From Amylostereum areolatum (taxonomy: Eukaryota; Basidiomycota; Agaricomycetes; Russulales; Stereaceae), in the NCBI GenBank assembly GCA_012932865.1, contig SAXG01000019.1, positions 310,001 to 374,000 of the forward strand: a stretch of DNA of 64,000 nucleotides, written 5' to 3'. Position numbers and translations under genes: made by a program. The stretch's first letter is position 1. Each line of letters opens with the position of its first letter. Under the pieces are notes generated by a model. It was not told the DNA's origin. It saw nothing but the letters and a program-made list of their open reading frames with translations, and did no database searches. Below, one piece after another: positions 58,965 through 64,000 of the stretch.

Positions 58965-59387
58965 TGTCACAGATCGCTCCATTTCTCTCTTCGTTTGCAG
59001 ACCTCATACACGCGACACGTCACGGCACATGACTTTCCTTCGCATCACATACCCCAACAACGTCATTGCCCGGACTTCCGAACGGGGTTCCGCATTCTTA
59101 TCTATGACATCACTGCTCCGGACTTCCGTCCTCCGCCCCATGACCCCTTTCTTATTGTTCCCCCCACTCGCACCACTATTGCATCGCATCGCATCACTGT
59201 TCCCACTTGTATATAAGGACAGCATCTCTTTTCCCTTTTCCTTAGACTGTCTATCTCGTCATACGGTACTGTAGTGCACGTTGCACTACCCTAGGCCTGA
59301 CACTCTCGAATCCATCTGTTCTCTCCTGCTTCTCTCATCATCGCGACTTAGGTGGCTCCATCGGTCTCATAAACTGTGTTTCTGACA
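58965..59387 (+). repeat. 5' LTR of the chromovirus
   Basis: TGTCA at the start pairs with TGACA at 59383-59387, giving about 423 bp. A TGTATATAAGGACAG core promoter lies near 59208. An alternative end at TGACA near 59303 exists. The first 224 bp differ from the 3' LTR at eight sites. Confidence 0.7.
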
Positions 59388-62300
59388 CCTGGACAGTCTA
59401 CCCTACGCCTACCTCGCACCCCTCTCCCCTATACCTCCCTCCCCGTCTCTACGACGTTAAAAACCCCCACCCTGGAACCCACCGCCAAACCAATCTTTCT
59501 CACCTTCAATCTCCAAGCATTCAACCCTGATCGCAACGCCCCCTTCCCCTGGCCCCGAGCAAACACGGCCACTGTCGATCGTATACGAGCCCTTGAACTC
59601 CTCTGTAGGGAACATACCTGGAAGGTCCACGGAGTCAATTGCCGCATATACAAGTGGCGCTGGAATCACGATCACGGTAGGCAGACAATCCTCTGCCTCT
59701 ATGCTCGTGTCGTTGCGTGCTTTGACGTAGATCGGAACCGGTTCGAGTTCTCGATTCACTCCCCCACCTGGCACACCTGTTCCAACACCCATCTACCTCC
59801 ATCGATCATCCGACACAACTTCCCCACCGTCTACAATTTTGCAATCCCCACACCGGAATCCACCCCGTGTTTGTATCTGTCTACCGTCACCAAGAACAGG
59901 CAAACACCATGGATCACGCTCAAGGTCAAGCTGATCGGACAAGTTACCAAAAGAGAAATCGACGCAGACGCGCTGCTTGATAGCGGCGCAGAAGGAATTA
60001 TCCTGAACTGAAGCTTCGTTGAACGCAAGAAGCTTACCACAAGAAGACTAGAAAACCCATTCCCCGTGCATAATGTGGATGGCACCGAGAACATCATGGG
60101 CTGGGTACGCGACACAACGACCCAGCGGATCCGGATATACTCGCAAGATTCAAAGGCATACCATGAGGAAGAAGCTGAGTTCTTCATCACCGACATCGGC
60201 GATCATGACATGATCCTTGGAACAGACTGGCTCGACGAGCACAATCCCACCATAGACTGGCAACGAGACCGTGTTGACATGCTCCGCTGCCCTCCCTCAT
60301 GCACTCTGTCCAAACCTCCTGTGACAAACCTCGCAACCAAGCCACGGAAACCATCATCGATCCAATCGCAGTGTAAGGTTGAAGCAGGTAAAACCCGAGG
60401 ACACCTCTCGTTCTGGACGATCCCTTCCCAGAGCCGACGTATGTGTCCTGGACCCCAGTCCCCACTTATGTCATTCCTGCACACAGAGTCAAAGGTGTTC
60501 ACGTTCGCACGGTCCATCGCTCCCCTCTACCTGCACGGCTCTTCACTGAAGATGACGACGAGCGGCCCATGGTATTCCGAGACTGGGAGATCAATGGACT
60601 ACGCCGCGCTGGAATCCTCCCCGAAACCGATGATTCTAATCCAGATGCAGTACCCATCCGCGCGGGCTTTACAAAAGCGCAGGAGCTTGCAGAGCATTCA
60701 AAAGAGAACGCACGCCCGCAAACCTTCGAAGACTTAGTCCCCCCTCCGTACTGCGACTTCGCGTCTGTATTTGACAAGAAAACCTCTGAGCGACTTCCTG
60801 ACCGACGACCATGGGACCATGCTATCGACATGAAAGACGGCTTTGAACCCAAACTGTGCAAAATCTACCCCCTCTCACCTTCCGAGCAGATCGAACTCGA
60901 CACCTTCCTCGACGACCACCTGAAGAAGGGCTATATCCGCCCATCAAAGTCACCTCAGGCGAGTCCGTTCTTCTTTGTGAAGAAAAAGGATGGAAAGCTG
61001 CATCCTGTACAGGACTATCGAGAATTAAACAAGGGCACTGTCAAGAATGAATACCCCTTGCCACTGATCTCTGAAATTGTCGACCGTCTCAAAGGTGCAA
61101 AGATCTTCTCAAAGATGGATGTTCGCTGGGGCTACAACAATGTCCGCATCAAGGAAGGCGACGAGTGGAAGGCTGCATTCAAGACGAATCGCGGTCTCTT
61201 TGAACCTACGGTGATGTTTTTCGGACTTATGAACTCCCCTGCGACATTTTAGGCAATGATGAATGAACTGTTCAAGGATCTCATCGACTCGGGCAAGGTC
61301 ATTATCTACATGGATGACATCTTGGTGTTCACTCGCACCATGGACGAACACCGTGCCATAGTGCGGCAGGTTCTGCAACGTTTGCAAGACAACGACCTTT
61401 TCCTCAAACCGGAGAAATGTGTCTTTGAGCAAGACTCCGTTGAATACCTTGGACTCATCATCTCGCATGACAAGATTGCTATGGACCCCATCAAGGTGGC
61501 AGGTATTCAGGACTGGCCGACACCACGAACGGTCAAAGATGTGCAATCCTTCCTCGGCTTTGGCAACTTCTACCGACATTTCATCAAGGACTTCTCCAAG
61601 GTTGCACGACCCCTATTTGACCTGACAAAGAAGGACTGCACATGGGACTGGTCGACGGCCTGCCAAACTGCGTTTAACGCACTGAAAGCTGTGTTTACTT
61701 CCTCCCCCGTCTTGGTCATGCCTGACCCAAAGAAGCCTTACCTCGTTGAAGTCGACGCCTCGGACTTTGCTACTGGAGGTATACTCTCGCAGAAAGGCGA
61801 CAACGGCCACTGGCATCCAGTGGCGTATCTGTCCAAGGCCCTATCGGAACCGGAACGTAATTACGACATCTACGACAAGGAGCTACTCACGATCATCCGT
61901 GCGCTCGAAGCCTGGCACCACTACCTCGAAGGCACCCCCGACACCGTCGAAATCTGAACAGATCACAAGAATCTGGAGCACTTCAAGATGGCACAGAAGC
62001 TGAGCCTCCGACAGGCACGTTGGGCTCTATTCCTCACTCGATTTGACTTCTCGCTCGTTCACAAACCAGGAGTATCCCATCGCCCGGACCCGATGTCTCG
62101 ACGACCCGATCACAAGGATGGTGTTGAAAATGACAACAAGGAGCGCGTCTTGCTTGACCCCAAGTACTTCCAGGTACGTGCAATGAGGCCAGGAGAAGTA
62201 ACCTCCCTCGGCGATGTCAAACTCCGACGGCGTATCCGCGACTGCAAGACCAAGGACATCGAGGTCGTTCAAGCCCTGGACGCCATCTTACGAAACGGAC

Positions 62301-63844
62301 CACGTACACTCGTCAAGAACCTTCAAGAGTGGAACTACGAAGAAGGCCTGGTCCTGTTCAGAGGAAAGGTATATGTCCCTGCAGACGACGAGTTGCGACG
62401 TGACATTGTCAAAATGTACCATGAATCGCCCCTGGCTGGACACCCTGGTCGCTTCAAGACTTACGAACTTGTGAGTCGTGAATATTGGTGGCCTGGCATG
62501 TCTGTCTTTGTCCGTGACTTCGTAGCAGGATGCGCAACCTGCCAGTCGACGAAGACACAGAGCAGCCGACCCCACGTCGACATGATCCCGAACGAAGTAC
62601 CCGATCGACCATTTGGCGTCATCTCTACCGACTTCATTGTCGAGCTCCCTGACTGCGAAGGCTATAATGCTGTCAATGTCGTGGTCGATCGCCTCACCAA
62701 GATGGTGGTTACCACCCCATGCACGACAAAGATCACCAGCGACGGCACGGCCGACATCCTCTTCGACAAGGTATATCGACACTACGGCTTAGCAGACAAG
62801 ATCATCTCGGATTGTGGACCCCAATTTGCTGGACAGGTGATGCGTACACTCAATGAGAAGCTTGGGATCAAGTCCGCTCTCAGCACGGCATATCACCCCC
62901 AGACAGATGGCCAGACTGAACGTGAAAACCAGAACCTCGAACAGTTCCTGCGAGTATTCTGCAACTACCAACAAGATGACTGGGTGAAGTGGTTGCCCTT
63001 CTTCGAGTTTTCTCACAACTCTCGCACCCATGCAGCTACTGGAAAGGCTCCCTTTGAAGTCCTCTATGGTTTCCTCCCCAAGATGTACCCATCCGTAAAC
63101 CCGTCCTCAAAGGTCCCTGCAGTTGAAGAACGCCTCCGTCAACTTGAAGAAGTCCAACAGGAGATCAAGGCCAGCCTCGCCCTCGCATCAGACTTGATGA
63201 AGCACTACAATGGCGACACGGTCAGCAAATCAACGCAGTTTGCCATCAGAGACAAAGTATGGCTAGAAGGCAAGAATCTGAAGACGGCGAGACCAAAAGC
63301 TAAGCTCGCCGCCAAACGATTTGGACCCTTCGAAATCATTGACGTCATCAGCCCAGTCAACTGCCGCTTGAAGCTGCCGAAGACGTGGTGAATCCATCCA
63401 GTCTTCCATGCCTCGTTGCTCACCGCGTACAAGGAGACAGCCGCTCACGGGCCAAATTACGAACAGCCGCCACCAGACCTCATTGACGATGAAGAAGAAT
63501 ACAACGTTGAAGACATTGTCGACTCCAAGCCAACTCGTAACAAGAAAGGTATTCAGTACCTCGTCAAGTGGGCCGGCTATCCCGACTCTGAAAACACCTG
63601 GCTCCCGTGTTCATCACTCTCAAAGGTTACCAACATGATTGACGCCTTCCACAAGCGCCATCCAAATGCGCCCCGCCCTGTGCGTTCCCTCGGCATCTCC
63701 TTCGACGATTTTCTCGCATCCACCCTTGCAGATGACATCGCGCTCCAGGCGAAAGCGCGTCTTAAAGGGGGGGTAATGTCACGGATCGCTCCATTTCTCT
63801 CTTCGTTTGCAGACCTCGTACACGCGACACGTCACGACACATGA
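59388..63844 (+). pseudogene. Chromovirus polyprotein, inactivated by four stops and one frameshift
   Basis: Protease motif ALLDSGAEG is at 59.98 kb and ILGTDWL at 60.21 kb. Reverse transcriptase runs from about 60.85 kb with DYRELN and YMDDIL (61308). RNase H (VEVDASDFATGG) is at 61.75 kb. Integrase has the HHCC finger (62.4-62.55 kb), then STDFIV, SDCGPQF and DGQTERENQ. A GPF motif is at 63.32 kb and a chromodomain (QYLVKWAGYPDSENTWLP) at 63.55 kb. Stops interrupt at 60009, 61250, 61955 and 63389, and the frame shifts near 60360-60400. A gag with CCHC knuckle was not found between the 5' LTR and the protease, so part may be missing. The copy is not autonomous. Confidence 0.9.
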
Positions 63845-64000
63845 CTTTCCTTCGCATCACATACCCCAACGACGTCATTGCCCGGACTTCCGAACGGGGT
63901 TCCGCATTCTTATCTATGACATCACTGCTCTGGACTTCCGTCCTCCGCCCCATAACCCCTTTCTTATTGTTCCCCCCACTCGCACCACTATCGCATCACA
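63777..64000 (+). repeat. 3' LTR of the chromovirus (partial)
   Basis: Begins TGTCACGGATCG directly after the polypurine tract. It matches the 5' LTR over 224 bp except for eight transitions, then is cut by the window end. Confidence 0.93.

Larger units (their letters stand above)
58965..64000 (+). mobile_element. Ty3 chromovirus retrotransposon nested in Copia (runs off right edge)
   Basis: The 5' LTR begins TGTCACAGATCG at 58965. The 3' LTR begins TGTCACGGATCG at 63777, right after a polypurine tract AAAGGGGGGGTAA, and is cut by the window end after 224 bp. Domain order protease, reverse transcriptase, RNase H, integrase, GPY/F, chromodomain identifies a chromovirus. ATCAC precedes the 5' LTR and should recur after the 3' LTR if it is the target duplication. 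Confidence 0.93.

Noticed and set aside
59376..59387. ATG at 59376 as the start of the chromovirus polyprotein
   Set aside because: It lies within the probable 5' LTR. The true start, or gag, must be downstream or lost.

Overview
The window is nuclear DNA of a mushroom-forming basidiomycete (Agaricomycetes). Genes are GC-rich and cut by many short introns of about 47-64 nt. Several families are typical of Agaricomycetes: Plavaka and Tnp2 transposases, DUF6532, DUF6535, a STE3-type pheromone receptor, and a WW-like family ending in a membrane helix. I built the exon models by eye; most close in frame with GT-AG junctions. No tRNA, rRNA or CRISPR was seen.

Layout. 0-3.8 kb: the 3' part of a Plavaka transposase, a 51-bp tandem array, and an interspersed repeat carrying a Gly-X-X minisatellite and a 253-bp solo LTR. 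4.3-12.6 kb: host genes, namely a STE3-like receptor (-), an ERV41 cargo receptor (+), an isochorismatase-fold hydrolase (+) and an F-box protein (-). 12.9-22.07 kb: one complete CACTA-type (Tnp2) transposon of 9,167 bp with inverted ends, a 7-bp target duplication and three genes. 22.9-36.4 kb: host genes, namely a seven-helix membrane protein (-), HUS1 (+), an HMG-box factor (+), a Zn2Cys6-like protein (-) and a PDK1-like kinase (+). 37.0-48.8 kb: two paralogous WW-like genes (-) that flank a 6.7-kb Plavaka transposon. That transposon carries a divergent DUF6532 gene and a shared 316-bp promoter. 50.0-52.2 kb: a DUF6535 membrane protein. 52.6-56.0 kb: an unrecognised gene apparently interrupted by a second copy of the Gly-X-X repeat. 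56.2 kb to the end: a Copia retrotransposon truncated by a nested Ty3 chromovirus whose 3' LTR runs off the window.

The host genes cover signalling (STE3, PDK1-like), DNA damage checkpoint (HUS1), ER-Golgi traffic (ERV41) and regulation (HMG, F-box), and show no operon logic. The most informative parts are the mobile elements. The two DNA transposons are intact enough to define both ends, and each carries accessory genes beside its transposase. The chromovirus shows a clear C-to-T decay signature. The solo LTR can be proved by comparing the two repeat copies.
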